Below are positions 11,761 to 22,415 of a DNA stretch of 64,000 nucleotides, piece by piece. This stretch comes from Diphasiastrum complanatum (Eukaryota; Streptophyta; Lycopodiopsida; Lycopodiales; Lycopodiaceae), in assembly GCA_029204225.1 (NCBI GenBank), contig CM055109.1, forward strand, positions 5,771,053 to 5,835,052. The letters are read 5' to 3'. Under the pieces are notes generated by a model. The model searched no databases and was not told the DNA's origin. It was given only the letters and a program-made list of their open reading frames with translations. Position numbers and translations under genes: made by a program. How positions within the stretch are numbered: the stretch's first letter is position 1; every line of letters begins with the position of its first letter.

Positions 11761-13623
11761 GTTTTTGCCAATAGAACTTTGATCCATCATAAGAATGATC
11801 TTCTTCCTAAGAATAGATCTCCTTTCAATGATCATGTAATGCTCAAAATAGAAACAACCATAATTGATATAGAGAATAGTGTCCACTTGGGATGCTTCAC
11901 TATTTCTTACATCAATTTTACATGTAAAAATGTGACTAGAACATGAAGAATCAAATAGAATGTAAATGAAATGATTCCACCATGATTCCAACTCTGAACT
12001 CTCTGGAAAAATACAGCAAACAAACAATAAATGTGAGTGATCAACTTTTGCTTGCATGTCTCCTCCTCCTTTGTCCTTTGTTGCCTTGTATCCACCACGA
12101 TATTCCATGAATGAGCCTCCATCTTCATCTTGCCACAAGAAACCATCAAACCTTGGAAATCCATGAGTAGGTGAGCACATTAATGATGAAAATCCAGCAC
12201 CACATGACTCCATAAACCAAGTACTTTTCACTAGTCCATCTTCAAGATCTACTTGACACGAGAAAATGACCATGAATTCACCAAAAATTGACAATCTCCA
12301 AGTATTGGCACCAAGTAGCTCAACACTTGAGAACTTAGCCATGGATGAGTGACATAATGAACCTCCAATAGCTTCATTTCCATCAGAAAAATCAGCCAAG
12401 AATGCTAGTACAAATCCAACATCAAAACAATGCTCACCAATGTAGCTAGTTTTACCATATCTTGACAATTTGCACACATCCACATGAAATTGCTCAAACA
12501 TGAGATAGAACAAGTAAAGTAAACTTGAACAACACTTCCTTGCTGCTCCTTTGACCTTACTTGAGTCTTCAATATTCTGCAAAAATAGATCCATAACACC
12601 TTTGCCAATTACCTCTCCTTTGATGCTCTTGACTAGCTCCAAATTGCCAACTTCCCTTTTGACTAGTTGAAGCGCTTTGAGATCAACCTCTTGATCTTCA
12701 ACTTGACCATCAAATTCATTGAACAAAATTTGTTTTCCAGATCCATTACTTGATTTTACAGCAAGATAATATCCATCCACTTGCATAGCTCCATGTACAC
12801 AAGAAGATCCTCCAAAAGATGTTCCACTCTTCATAAGAGATCGATACTCAAGATCCATTGGTTGGATCCACTCCTCTTCTTTCCTTGCTTGATCTATACT
12901 TGTAGGCTCATCCAAATAGGTTAGGAAAGCAACATAATTTCCAGAAACTACTTGCCTACCCTTTTGATCATATGTGAGCCTTGAAAGTACTTGTCTTTCT
13001 CTTGATGTTCTCCTTGGCTTTTGACTTGATGAAGGTCCATCATCACCACCATCCAAAGTAGGATCCTTCTCATCAACATCAAGAATGTTAGATCCATCTA
13101 CTTTACCATCAATCATGCTTGAAGACACCTTTGGAATGTTCCCCTCATCAAAAATGACATCTCTACCAACAATCACTTTGTTAGTAGAAGGAATATAAAC
13201 CTTGTAGGCTTTACTCACCTCACTATATCCAACAAAAATACCTCTTCTTGAAGATGGATCCTCCTTGGTCCTATCATCAAGAGTAATGTTGACATAGCAT
13301 GTGCATCCAAAGGTTCTTAGAAAGTTGACACTCGGCCTCCTCTTGAATAGCATCTCAAAAGTTGTCCTTCCATCCAAAATAGCACTCGGCCACCTATTGC
13401 ACAAGAAATTGGCACACAACAAAGCTTGATCCCAAAATGGTTTGTCAAGATTAGCACTTAACCTCATAGCTTTAGCACTTTCACATAAAGTTCTATTCTT
13501 CCTTTCAGCCACTCCATTTTGTTGTGGGGTCCTTGATGTTGTATACTCCCTCTTGATCCCATGCTCATCACAAAAGGCCTTGAACTTGTTAGATATGTAC
13601 ACACCACCATTGTCACCTCTCAA
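11737..13623 (-). CDS. Copia integrase-linker ORF fused to an unrelated 362-residue segment that replaces RT
   Basis: A 628-codon uninterrupted frame. Residues 1-266 are Copia integrase and linker: RGDNGGVYISNKF (second catalytic Asp), TPQQNGVAERKNRTLCE (catalytic Glu), FGCTCYVNITLDDRTKEDPS, GIFVGYSEVSKAYKVYIPS, and EEEWIQPMDLEYRSLMKS. Just where RT should begin, the sequence changes to about 362 residues with no RT motif, ending at 11737. Copia resumes at the RNase H boundary (11760-). Integrase sequence extends upstream to about 13720 in broken frames. The element cannot make RT. The ORF has no intact start, so it is probably not expressed as such, but its openness across the foreign part is notable. 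Confidence 0.75.
   Translation of the reverse strand: MRGDNGGVYISNKFKAFCDEHGIKREYTTSRTPQQNGVAERKNRTLCESAKAMRLSANLDKPFWDQALLCANFLCNRWPSAILDGRTTFEMLFKRRPSVNFLRTFGCTCYVNITLDDRTKEDPSSRRGIFVGYSEVSKAYKVYIPSTNKVIVGRDVIFDEGNIPKVSSSMIDGKVDGSNILDVDEKDPTLDGGDDGPSSSQKPRRTSRERQVLSRLTYDQKGRQVVSGNYVAFLTYLDEPTSIDQARKEEEWIQPMDLEYRSLMKSGTSFGGSSCVHGAMQVDGYYLAVKSSNGSGKQILFNEFDGQVEDQEVDLKALQLVKREVGNLELVKSIKGEVIGKGVMDLFLQNIEDSSKVKGAARKCCSSLLYLFYLMFEQFHVDVCKLSRYGKTSYIGEHCFDVGFVLAFLADFSDGNEAIGGSLCHSSMAKFSSVELLGANTWRLSIFGEFMVIFSCQVDLEDGLVKSTWFMESCGAGFSSLMCSPTHGFPRFDGFLWQDEDGGSFMEYRGGYKATKDKGGGDMQAKVDHSHLLFVCCIFPESSELESWWNHFIYILFDSSCSSHIFTCKIDVRNSEASQVDTILYINYGCFYFEHYMIIERRSILRKKIILMMDQSSIGKNYARSIRS
11760..12825 (-). 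other. Captured segment of unknown origin inside Copia
   Basis: This 1.07-kb stretch occupies the place of the Copia RT domain and stays open in one frame for about 360 codons. It is not similar to any pol domain I can recognise. Recognisable patches include QEVDLKALQLVKREVGNLEL, MDLFLQNIEDSSKVKGAARK, SLLYLFYLMFEQF and GFPRFDGFLWQDEDGGSF. A diverged relative lies at about 42360-42620, there too beside Copia integrase. Likely a transduplicated host or other transposon fragment; the source is unknown. Confidence 0.55.
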
Positions 13624-13725
13624 GCACTTGATCTTTGTGAAAAATTGGTTCTTCCTCGCATTCTTGAACTTGACAAAGACACTTCTCTTTCAACCTGCTT
13701 CAATGCACAAAGCACTCCTTTGAAC

Positions 13726-13953
13726 AACAACAAATGCTTTCAAAAGAAATCACCAAGATTTGAAACTATCTCACAAATTCTCTTCTAGCACTTATCCAAC
13801 CAAATCAACACATAGAATCATGGAATCTTGATCAACCTATGATCTATCCTCAATCTAATGACTTTTGCCACTTCCTAAGATTGAAACACACTCAAATGAG
13901 GTCTAGCAACCTCACTATCTAGAGATCCAATCAAAATTAGGGTTTTGACAACA
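13726..13953. other. Unassigned stretch between a Copia remnant and the 1.8-kb repeat
   Basis: I recognise no gene. It begins where the minus-strand Copia integrase loses similarity and ends where the 1.8-kb repeat starts. It should hold the flank of one or the other insertion, but no target duplication could be matched. Confidence 0.4.
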
Positions 13954-15754
13954 TGCATCCTAACACGGAATGAACCAAGGAAAAAAATTGTGAGTGCATT
14001 CACATCCAAACCAACTACTCAACAATGCTCTCAATCCACATGCAAACCTTCTCTCCGTCCACCTTACAACAAACGAGAGGGTAAACCCTTCACCCTCTCC
14101 CTCTCTCTAAGCAATGCACTCAATCTACAAGAAACCACACACCATGCTCATAACACTCAATCCACAATGCACTCATTCCAACCAACCATTCACTCAATCA
14201 ATGACAATCAACCAACAAAACACAGCTCCCCATCCATGAGCCGCTTTTGACCAACAAACAACTAACTGTCGCAATGCTCACCTTCAAACATCCACCACAC
14301 ACAAGAAGAGCAATGCAACATCCAAGCAAGCATTAACACCAAGCAAAAGTAACGATCAACTCCCACAAGTAAACCCTAAACGGCCATCACTCCACATTGG
14401 AGCTATAAGTCCTCCTTAAATATAGTAACTACCATCTAATAGTAGTAACTAACATTTAAGCATTCAACCTAACAACTAACATTACTCTCAAACCACTAAC
14501 AACAACCACACCACACAACTACAATTCAAGACACTACCTCCAAGCAAATCACACTCATATGAGGCAAGACAACAAGGATACCAAAGCTCTAACATCCAAA
14601 TACACTAACTCTCAACACACATACTCTCAACACTAACTCTCAACACACATACACAAATACAAAGAGTTGGCTCCTTTTTATAGGAAAACCCAAGTGTCCC
14701 CCTTCAAAATGAGGCTTTGCCAATTTTCATGCCCTTCAAGCCCTCTTTGCCATTTGTCCTCAACCCATTTGATAGTACACCTAGTGGCCTCCATAAGAGA
14801 GTGGGGGAGTGGTTCATTCAAGGCTCTCTTCCAAAACTAGCCAAGATGCCATTTTTGTCAAAGGCTAGGGAGGCCATTCAAGTTTGCCCTTTTGTACACC
14901 CTAGAAGCCCAAAATGTCAATGGTAGTGGGTGTACCTCCCAATTTTTATAGCCTCCAAGGTGTTTTGGCATTTAATATCCAAATTTTGGGTGAGGCCCTT
15001 TTTCAACCCCTATTTTTAGTAGGTGGCCTTCATTTTTTCTTTGGGTACCTTCGTTTTTAGCCTTTCTTCGATTTTTCAAGGGTCGTGCGCCTACTGCTCA
15101 TTTGTCTGAATTTTCGGCCTGTTGGGTAACCACTTGGCCCGCACATTTTGTTAATTGCCCGTAAATTGCCCAAACTTTGCTGTTAGAGTTTCTGTGACTC
15201 CTTGACACTGAATCCATATTTCCCGGTCCCGTTTTTTTCCGAAACTTTTCTTTCTCGATTTTTTCTTCTATGGTTGACTTTTTCGGCATTCATGACTAGG
15301 GCTCCCACGACAACACGGTTTTCCTGAAAAATACACTAAGTGATCATATATTAGTAAAAATGAACTCAGTACATGGTGAGATTTTAGCACGGTCATACTA
15401 GCTATTTTTTTTACAGCTGGCCATTTTTTTGAAAAGTTGTAAAATATTCACCGGCCATTTCTAAGGCCGCAAAATTTGCTCTAGCCTCATTTAGGGCGGG
15501 CTGGGACCCAATTCTAGGTGGACCGGCACTTTTGGCTCGGTCTTACAAAACTTGACCACAAAACATTTTTGACGATTTTTTCGAAAGTTAGTTTCTTACT
15601 TTTAAACTGTGTCTAGCCACTTCAGGATGGGCTGGGACCCAAATTTGTGTCGATTTTTCTCTAATATCTGAGTTTTACATGCGGATTTTTTCAATTATTG
15701 CAAACTTAAACTTCAATATTAACCCGATTTTCCGTGCGAAAATATCGGCTAACA
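13954..15754 (-). repeat. 1.8-kb LTR-like direct repeat, copy 1
   Basis: Nearly identical (mostly C/T differences) to 33858-35642. On the minus strand it begins TGTTAGCCGATATTTTCGC and ends CGTGTTAGGATGCA, so it has TG...CA ends. A TATA box (CCTATAAAAAGGAGCC, minus strand, about 14672-14687) sits where an LTR promoter would be, pointing leftwards. No primer site or polypurine tract is obvious at either inner edge, and the outer flanks of the two copies do not match (CAACA against AGCAG). LTR identity is therefore likely but unproven. Confidence 0.65.
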
Positions 15755-16888
15755 TTAGCGACTACCACTGGGTAGTATGGTCCCCATACGGCGGACCCAG
15801 AGTCTCTGGTTTCGCAGACCAGCTCCTGGTGGTGGATCAAGTTTAGTAGGCTCAGCACCCTTGCTAGGCGATGCTAACCACAGTGAGTTGGTAGGATGTC
15901 TTCAACAGCTTCCTACCCAAAGGCCGTCGATTTAGCCCTTAGGATCCATCTGCAACCGGATTGGATTTAACCACAGCATCTTTGAACAGTTTGGTGTCTT
16001 CATACCTACAAAAACCCACCTGTGACCTAAATGGCAAATGCTCCCAATTCTATCAGATGTAAGGCAATGCCCACTTTTGGACCCATGCATGGAGGGATAT
16101 GCAAATGCAAATCTCAGGATTGGAGATGGGATGATATGGATGCAAGTCATCAATATTGTGTCTAACACCGTGTCATTGATGTGTGTGTGAATGCATACGC
16201 AATGAGGCTTTAGTGTCCCAAACTCTAAAACCGGTCCAGACTGGTGATTATCAATTCTTTTCTTGTTTAGACATTCAGCTTATACTCTCTAAGAACGGAT
16301 TCAATAGGGAATAACCATCTAGTCTCCTCTCTGTACTGACTCTTCTCTCAAGCCCTATATTCTGACATGTAGGACAACTTATTGTCCTAAGATCCAATAC
16401 ACAAGATGCTAGGAAGTACTGGTTTTCCACTAGTCTACGGAATCAATTAGGAAAATCGTCCTCACCTCTTATGGATGTGCGAGACATCACTCATCCTCAC
16501 AAATTGGTTCGAGATATGATACATACAGTTGAAGTCTTTTTCTTTTTTCTCTTTTTTCTCTTACTTTTTTCTCAGTCTTTCTTTCTCTCTCTTTTTATGT
16601 TTTCTTTTTCTTCTTTTATATATATTTTTCTTCTGTGCCTTACCCATTGGGCGATGGAGTCACTCCCCACCCCACTGCACTGTTTTTGTTCCCTTTTTTT
16701 CTCTCTCAACCCCCCCTCAACTATGCATCTATACATTCATTTAGGCCCATAGAAGTTAGCAAATGACCAAATGCAGCTCAGAGTTTTTATAGAGATGCAA
16801 TAAATATGTATGCATAGAAAACTGAGACTTGCAACAGATGCTCACCATATTGTGTCTAGTGTATGATGCATAATAGTGAGGTGGGTGG
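15755..16888. other. Non-coding 3' region of the large Gypsy element
   Basis: No gene is seen. A strong polypyrimidine stretch (about 16528-16640; polypurine on the minus strand) is present and could contain the polypurine tract of the minus-strand Gypsy. Everything else here is unassigned. Confidence 0.45.
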
Positions 16889-17926
16889 CTACAATGCATT
16901 CCTGCACATTTCTGTCTGTTGGTTCTTCAACTCACCGGTGTAATTGGGGTCCACTTCTGCCACATCCACAAGGGCTGGATCGGCACCTTCCAAGAACTTA
17001 AAATAAAACATCTCATTAAGGGATCTGCATTCCCTGGAAGTTCTGTCATGCATTCGCAGGTACAATGCTAGTTCCGCTCCTGACTCCATGGACTCATTGG
17101 GGTTGTACCACCATCTGGTAAGGTGAATCCTGGTGGGTCTAGTCTTAGCGCCCCGAGGTTGTAGTAGCAAATTCTGTAGGCAGTAGGCATAGTGGCCAGC
17201 CAATCTAATGATATCATTTTTCTGGTGCGCGGCAACAACTGAGAACCTACATAAGCTCTCACAGGAATCTTTGTAGTTTTCAAAACTACCTGGGATGAGT
17301 GGCCATGTGGATCTAAGGGCGGAACTCGTGGATGGTCGTAGCTCAAAAATCTGGATATCTAGCGGAAACTCCATGGGCGGTAGATATAAGCTGTAAGCAT
17401 CAAAAAATTTGTAGAACAGACTGTCCGACAAAATTTTCTTGCGGTGCATAGGGTAAGCGGGTAAAGGGTTGCGGGAACTCTGAGGCCTGATTGGTCCTCT
17501 TGCAGTTTCTTTTCTCTGATACTCATGTAACTGCCTAGCTAGCATGGCTACGGTAGTTTCGGTTGTAGCTAGTTCCACCTTGGTGTTGGCTAGGATCTTT
17601 TCCTGCCCTTTATACCCCTCCCTATGGCTTATCTGTCGTCTTTCACTAGTCTTCTTGAGGTCATTGTACTTCTGCTTCTAGGTATTTCGCTCCTTATTGG
17701 TGCTAACCAGCTCGTTAGTGGCTCTGATTCGTAGGTTCTTTTGTTTCTTCAATTCTTCTTTCAGACGCTGGATTTCTATGTCGGTCCTTTGTCCTTCCTT
17801 CAGTACGAACCTCATCAGTTTTCTATGGCGTTGGTCTGGCTGATTACTGCTCTGTGGATCTTCCATACTCTTTCCAGCAGTGAATTTCATCACCTGTGTT
17901 ATGCATTTATATACATGAATATACAA
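16889..17926 (-). pseudogene. Extra ORF downstream of Gypsy pol: coiled coil plus unknown domain
   Basis: Two in-frame open stretches separated by one TAG (17678-17680) make a protein of about 330 residues, best started at the ATG giving MEDPQSSNQPDQRHRKLM (about 17869). The first third is highly charged with heptad spacing (IEIQRLKEELKKQKNL, then KQKYNDLKKTSERR), consistent with a coiled coil. The rest is a compact domain with LPPMEFPLDIQIFEL, SFENYKDSCESLCRFSV and LTRWWYNPNESMESGAEL. No signal peptide or membrane span is seen, so it is not a typical envelope protein. It lies on the pol strand after the second RNase H, in the env position. I do not recognise the family. Confidence 0.6.
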
Positions 17927-18284
17927 TGTGTTAAATGTACAAAAAATCTTTAAACCTTACACCCCTCTCCCCCTCCGTATATCTGTCAGGTTCGTGCTAG
18001 GGTAGGGGTTTTACTATGTACTTAGGTCGTGTGCATTAACCCACTGGTTATGCTACTATGGTGTGACCTAAAACAAGTTCTAGATAGGTCATGGCTCATT
18101 AGCTGATGTAATTGGGCTAGGAGTTGGGGATTCTCTAGACCTACTTGGTTTATCAGACTTCTGATCCACCGAACTCCATACCATGCTTGGGCTTTTAGGA
18201 CTGTCCATAGCTCTACAGCAATGGTTATGGGTGAAATGACTACCCTATATGGCTCACATTGCCAGTAATGATCATGGTCGTAGG

Positions 18285-18696
18285 CTATCGCAGCTAGACT
18301 ATCAGCACGTTGGTTCTGTGCTCATGGAATATGCATCCATTCGATGTGGAAAAACTCTCTAGTGTATTCGTTGATGGCAATTGCATAGGCCTATAAGGTC
18401 CTGCTTTTGAGTCGGTATACGCCAGTCATACCTCGGATTAGGAGTTGTGAATCTCCCATAATTTGGAGGTTGCCTATAGTTTGTGCAACTCGCATGGTCA
18501 TTTGTAGACCGATTAGAAGGGCTTTGTATTCGGCAGTGTTGTTCATGAATCCTTTCCCTAAGAGGACTCCTATACTGGCTAGTTTAGTCCCATTGGAATT
18601 CTGCAATACTGCTCCTATGGCACCTTCTCTATTTGAATGTCTGCAGGCTCCGTCTACCTTCAACGTATATGTCCCAAGTTCTTGGGTGAGTTCCAT
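18285..18696 (-). pseudogene. Second (archaeal-type) RNase H of a Tat/Ogre-like Gypsy
   Basis: The translation carries LKVDGACRHSNREGAIGAVL (first catalytic Asp), NNTAEYKALLIGL (catalytic Glu) and LQIMGDSQLLIRG (third Asp). After a TAG at about 18388, IEWMHIP-stop-AQNQRADSLA completes the domain. This pattern is that of the RNase HI type acquired by Tat-lineage Gypsy elements, not the retroviral-type RNase H next to RT. Both stops are explained by C-to-T (CAG to TAG, CGA to TGA). It is placed after integrase. All three visible catalytic acids are kept, unlike in the RNase H at 20079-21668. Confidence 0.85.
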
Positions 18697-19096
18697 ATCA
18701 CAACAATAATCTTTTTGTATTTTTCTTGACTTTATGAATTTTTGTTTTGGTTTTTCGCACCCTTCCGTTCAGCGTATATGTACAAGGTCACTAAGGCTAC
18801 TTTTGATTCTGTGAGTGTTCCCTATATTCGTGATGCTTCTAAGTCGTTCACTCCGATACCTGAAAAGGTGAACAGGAAAAGGTGTTATATATTGTACAGG
18901 TGACTTCGGCTTCTCTTTAACTACGGTAAGCTTTTATCTTGTTTATGTTGGTTCGGTGCTTAAAAATTTTACCGTTTAACTCTGTCTGCTTAATCGTGTT
19001 ATTTTCATACAGTTTCACTATTACATATGGACCGCTCCAGCGTGGCCTTAACTTTTGAGGCATCAGCTCATGTCTAGCATCGTAGAACAACACTAA

Positions 19097-20033
19097 CTAC
19101 CCCTGCCTGAACTCGTAATCGCGCATGTTCCTATCATGAATCTCCTTCATGCATCTTTTGTGGGTTTCTTGGTGATCTAGGACAGCTATTCGGTGCTCGT
19201 CCAGGTCTTGTAAAGTGTCCAGTCGGTGTTGTATTGATTCTTTCTCTCCTAGGTTGTGCTTCATGGCAAACCACAAGGATAGGAGCTCTATTTCTATTGG
19301 CAGTACACATTCTTGGCCATACAATAGAAAAAAGGGAGTGTGGTTGGTACTGGTCTTATAGGTGACATTATATGCCCACAATGCCGAGTACAGTTTTTTG
19401 TCCCAATCCCTCTGTCGATCTGATACGGTTTTCCTTAGAATACCGACTAGTTGTTTGTTCGTGCTTTCAGCCTGACCGTTGGCTTGCGGGTGATAGGGTG
19501 TGCTTTTTCGGTGCTTGATCGGTCAATGCCTTGATAGTTTTGTTTAGGAAATGGGTACCCCTACCAGAGATGAGTTCTCTGGGTGTACCAAACCGGCCTA
19601 TCACCTGTTCTAGTAAAAACCAGGCGGTTTCTTTTGCATTATCTTTGGCCACAGCCCGTGCCTCGGCCCACTTTGTGAAATAGTCAGTGGCCACTATGAT
19701 ATAATGTTTTCGGCTAGATGAAGCTGGGTGTATTGGGCCAACGAAGTCGATGCCCCATTTTTCAAAAGAGATACAAGCCTGTATTGGAACTAACGATCGC
19801 ACCCTGTTATCCGTCTTGTCAACTCGTTGACAGGTGTCACAGTTCCGGGCATGTAAATGGGCATCTTGGAATAGTATCGGCCACCAGTAACCCGCCCTCA
19901 GAATTTTTTGCCCTGTGAGTTGGCCGGCAAAGTGGCCCCCACAGGCAGAATCGTGACACTCCTCTAGTATAAATTTGGCTTCTTCAGGAGTGACGCATCT
20001 TCGATACAATCCTTCTACACCTCGTCTGTACAA
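19097..20033 (-). pseudogene. Gypsy integrase
   Basis: The zinc-binding region reads CHDSACGGHFAGQLTGQKI ... HLHARNCDTCQR (HHCC type). The catalytic core follows: KWGIDFVGPIHP holds the first Asp, ELISGRGTHFLN shows Gly where the second catalytic Asp is expected, and NGQAESTNKQL, in a different frame at about 19460, retains the Glu. A one-base frameshift at about 19510 separates the halves. The C-terminal part (19381-19097) has WAYNVTYKTSTNHTPFFLLY and IHDRNMRDYEFRQG. It is inactive because of the Asp-to-Gly change and the frameshift. It sits about 45 bases downstream of the RT/RNase H frame. Confidence 0.9.
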
Positions 20034-20078
20034 TGTGCCCCCTATTAAGGCAAACTTTAGGGCTCATAGACGTAGCTT

Positions 20079-21668
20079 TCATTTTTCTGGAGTCATCATA
20101 CTGTTGGGTGTCTCTAGTGTGGATAGGTAGGTTACTAAAGCTGTATACCACTCAAGAATTGTGTCAATGTCTGCCCTCAAAAGTTCTCTTAAGTGATCAG
20201 TCTCCCACTCATTGTCTGCTTCAGTAACCCCTCCCAGCTCGCAAATACAATCGTTTAACCCCTGCAGTTTAGGCGGCTTGCTTTGGAGGGTGTAGTCAAA
20301 CTCCTGAAGGGAGATTATCCACTTCATTAAGCGTTCAGGAGGTTTTAGTTTATTAATCATCAAGGTGACTGCAGTACTCTTGGTAAAGAAAGTCACTTTT
20401 CGATGCAATAGGTAATGTCTTAGTTTGGCGACAGCGTAAGCTATCCCCAAACAAATTTTCTCAGCCTTACTATAATTAAGTTCGGCTTTGTTCAGTTTTC
20501 TCCCTATAAAAATAATAGGGTGATATTTTTTGTCCCAAATTTGGGCCAAACAACAGCTTATGCATGTGTCTGTGGTGCTCGTGAAAATGAAGAACTCCCT
20601 GTCGTACATAGGTGTTTTCAATATTGGAGCATTAGCCAATGCCTGAAAAGTCTTCTCACGTGCCTCGTCCCAAGTCCACTCCACGTTGGTTTTCAATAAG
20701 CCAGTCATCTGGTAAGTATGTGTGGCATAGGCCATCACATATCTTTTGTAATACTCGCTCGAGCCTAAGAAGGTCTGAAGTTGGGACACTGTAGTTGGTG
20801 CCATCATGGCTAGGAGCAAAGCTATTTTTTTTGGATCAGTTGCCATGTCGTACTTGCTTATGACATGTCCTAATAGTACCCCGTAAGGAACTCCGAATAG
20901 GCACTTGTTAGTATTCAAGGCTATACAGGTTACTGCGCACTTCTGAAAACACTTCTCTAGCATGGTGAGATGTTCTGTGACAGTGGTTGTCCCATAGAGG
21001 TCATCTATAAAAATTTTGAGGTTTTCGTCTAAGATATCCTTGAAGTGCTTGTTCATAAACCTCTGATAGGTTCCAGAGGCATTAGTCAACCCAAAGGGAA
21101 TGACGTGGTAAGCAAAAATCCCAAACGTGGTTGTGAAGGTGGTCTTCAATTTATCCTCTTCTACTATGGCTATCTGATTATAGCCTGCGAAACAGTCCAT
21201 GAAAGAGTACTCAGGGTCTCTTCCTACCATTTCTTCAAGGACTTGGTCTATGAACGGCAATGGATAGTAGTCATTCTTAGTCTGTTTGTTAAACCTGTTA
21301 TAATCCACACATACGCGAATGCATGTAGAGTTCTTCTTGGTGCGAGGCACTATTGGGGAGCACCACTCGGTGTTTTCTACCGAAAATATCAGACCAGCAT
21401 TTCGATGTCTCTCGAGTTCAGTATATACTCCTTCCTTTAGGTGGTAGGGTAGTCGGCGTTGTTTTTGTCGTATAGGTTTGGCTCCCTCCTTCAGTGGTAT
21501 TGTATGAGTCACTAGATCGGGTGAAATCCCCTTCAACTCTGAGTAGTCCCAGGCAAAAATATGTTGGTGCTTTCTACACAACCGTTCGTATTCTTCTTTT
21601 TCTCCAATGCCTAGGGAAGCACCTATTTTGATGTGCTTGGGCTCTTCTAGGGTTCCTAGGTTTATCAA
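20079..21668 (-). CDS. Gypsy reverse transcriptase and degenerate RNase H
   Basis: A 529-codon open frame. RT: HTIPLKEGAKPIRQKQRRLP, CSPIVPRTKKN, RVCVDYNRFNKQTKNDYYPL, FMDCFAGYNQI (motif A Asp), FGLTNASGTYQRFMN and LKIFIDDLYG (FIDD in place of YxDD). The tether and RNase H follow, but the expected TDAS is FTSTTDTC and the expected TDH is FTKSTAV, so two catalytic acids are gone while NYSKAEKICLGIAYAVAKL keeps the Glu region. Loss of this RNase H fits Tat-type elements, where the second RNase H takes over. The frame is open but lies in a pol broken elsewhere. Confidence 0.9.
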   Translation of the reverse strand: MINLGTLEEPKHIKIGASLGIGEKEEYERLCRKHQHIFAWDYSELKGISPDLVTHTIPLKEGAKPIRQKQRRLPYHLKEGVYTELERHRNAGLIFSVENTEWCSPIVPRTKKNSTCIRVCVDYNRFNKQTKNDYYPLPFIDQVLEEMVGRDPEYSFMDCFAGYNQIAIVEEDKLKTTFTTTFGIFAYHVIPFGLTNASGTYQRFMNKHFKDILDENLKIFIDDLYGTTTVTEHLTMLEKCFQKCAVTCIALNTNKCLFGVPYGVLLGHVISKYDMATDPKKIALLLAMMAPTTVSQLQTFLGSSEYYKRYVMAYATHTYQMTGLLKTNVEWTWDEAREKTFQALANAPILKTPMYDREFFIFTSTTDTCISCCLAQIWDKKYHPIIFIGRKLNKAELNYSKAEKICLGIAYAVAKLRHYLLHRKVTFFTKSTAVTLMINKLKPPERLMKWIISLQEFDYTLQSKPPKLQGLNDCICELGGVTEADNEWETDHLRELLRADIDTILEWYTALVTYLSTLETPNSMMTPEK

Positions 21669-21830
21669 GCAAATATCGACGTCTCGAACTTTGGGAGGCC
21701 GCTCTTCTGGAGTGCTCCACTCTATATCCAGTGATCTCAGGTCTGGTTCATCTTCACTCGTAGTGGACTCATCAGCGTCCTCACTACTCGTGACCTCCTC
21801 CCACTGAGACGAAGGTATGGGTGCTCTTTT

Positions 21831-22415
21831 TTACTGAGGCACCTCGAGATAGCCGTCTACTATGGTACGTTCTCTACCCCTTCCAAAAATCAGTACTCCT
21901 AAGGGGATGTCGACTGTGCAGTTGCTAAGCCTGAGCCATGGCCGTCCTAACAATATAGAGTACCCCCGATTCCTGGCGTACATCCTCATGACATAAAAGT
22001 CCACTTGAATGGTCTTGTTAGCCACGGTAATGGGTACATTCTTAAGCTCGCCCTCTGGTTTGATCACAGAGTTGTTGGCTAGCTTTAGGGCTGTCAAGGT
22101 AGCAGGTTCTAGAGTAAAACCAAGGTGGTCTGAAAGTTCTAGACTTATGATGTTAACTGCCGACCCTACATCAACTATGGCCCCTGAAATGACTAGGCCA
22201 TCTATGAGTACATCTACCTTAGGGCGGTAGCGATCTAACAAATCTGCATCTACTTTTTCTATTGTAGGTGGCTCCAGTGTTCTGGTCATGGGTGGTCTCA
22301 TCAATCGTTTGACTGTGCGTTTAATAGTGGGTGACAACTGTACTAGTTGCCAGAGTCCTATTTCCAATTTTAGATTCTCTAGGGCTTGACCTAGGTCAAT
22401 ATTCCCTCTCTTCAA
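21831..22415 (-). CDS. Gypsy protease region
   Basis: A 194-codon open frame with VDVLIDGLVISGAIVDVGSA; the active site is D-V-G-S in place of the usual D-T/S-G. LGRPWLRLSNCTVD, typical of the C-terminal side of Gypsy protease, follows. Between it and RT (21668-21831) the frame is closed by a stop after LEVPQ. Ogre-type elements have an intron between protease and RT; here the gap could be that or plain decay. N-terminal residues 1-70 are a linker rich in charged residues. Confidence 0.8.
   Translation of the reverse strand: MKRGNIDLGQALENLKLEIGLWQLVQLSPTIKRTVKRLMRPPMTRTLEPPTIEKVDADLLDRYRPKVDVLIDGLVISGAIVDVGSAVNIISLELSDHLGFTLEPATLTALKLANNSVIKPEGELKNVPITVANKTIQVDFYVMRMYARNRGYSILLGRPWLRLSNCTVDIPLGVLIFGRGRERTIVDGYLEVPQ

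Noticed and set aside
21045-21440. Plus-strand open frame of 131 codons opposite Gypsy RT
   Set aside because: Antisense shadow of the RT frame.
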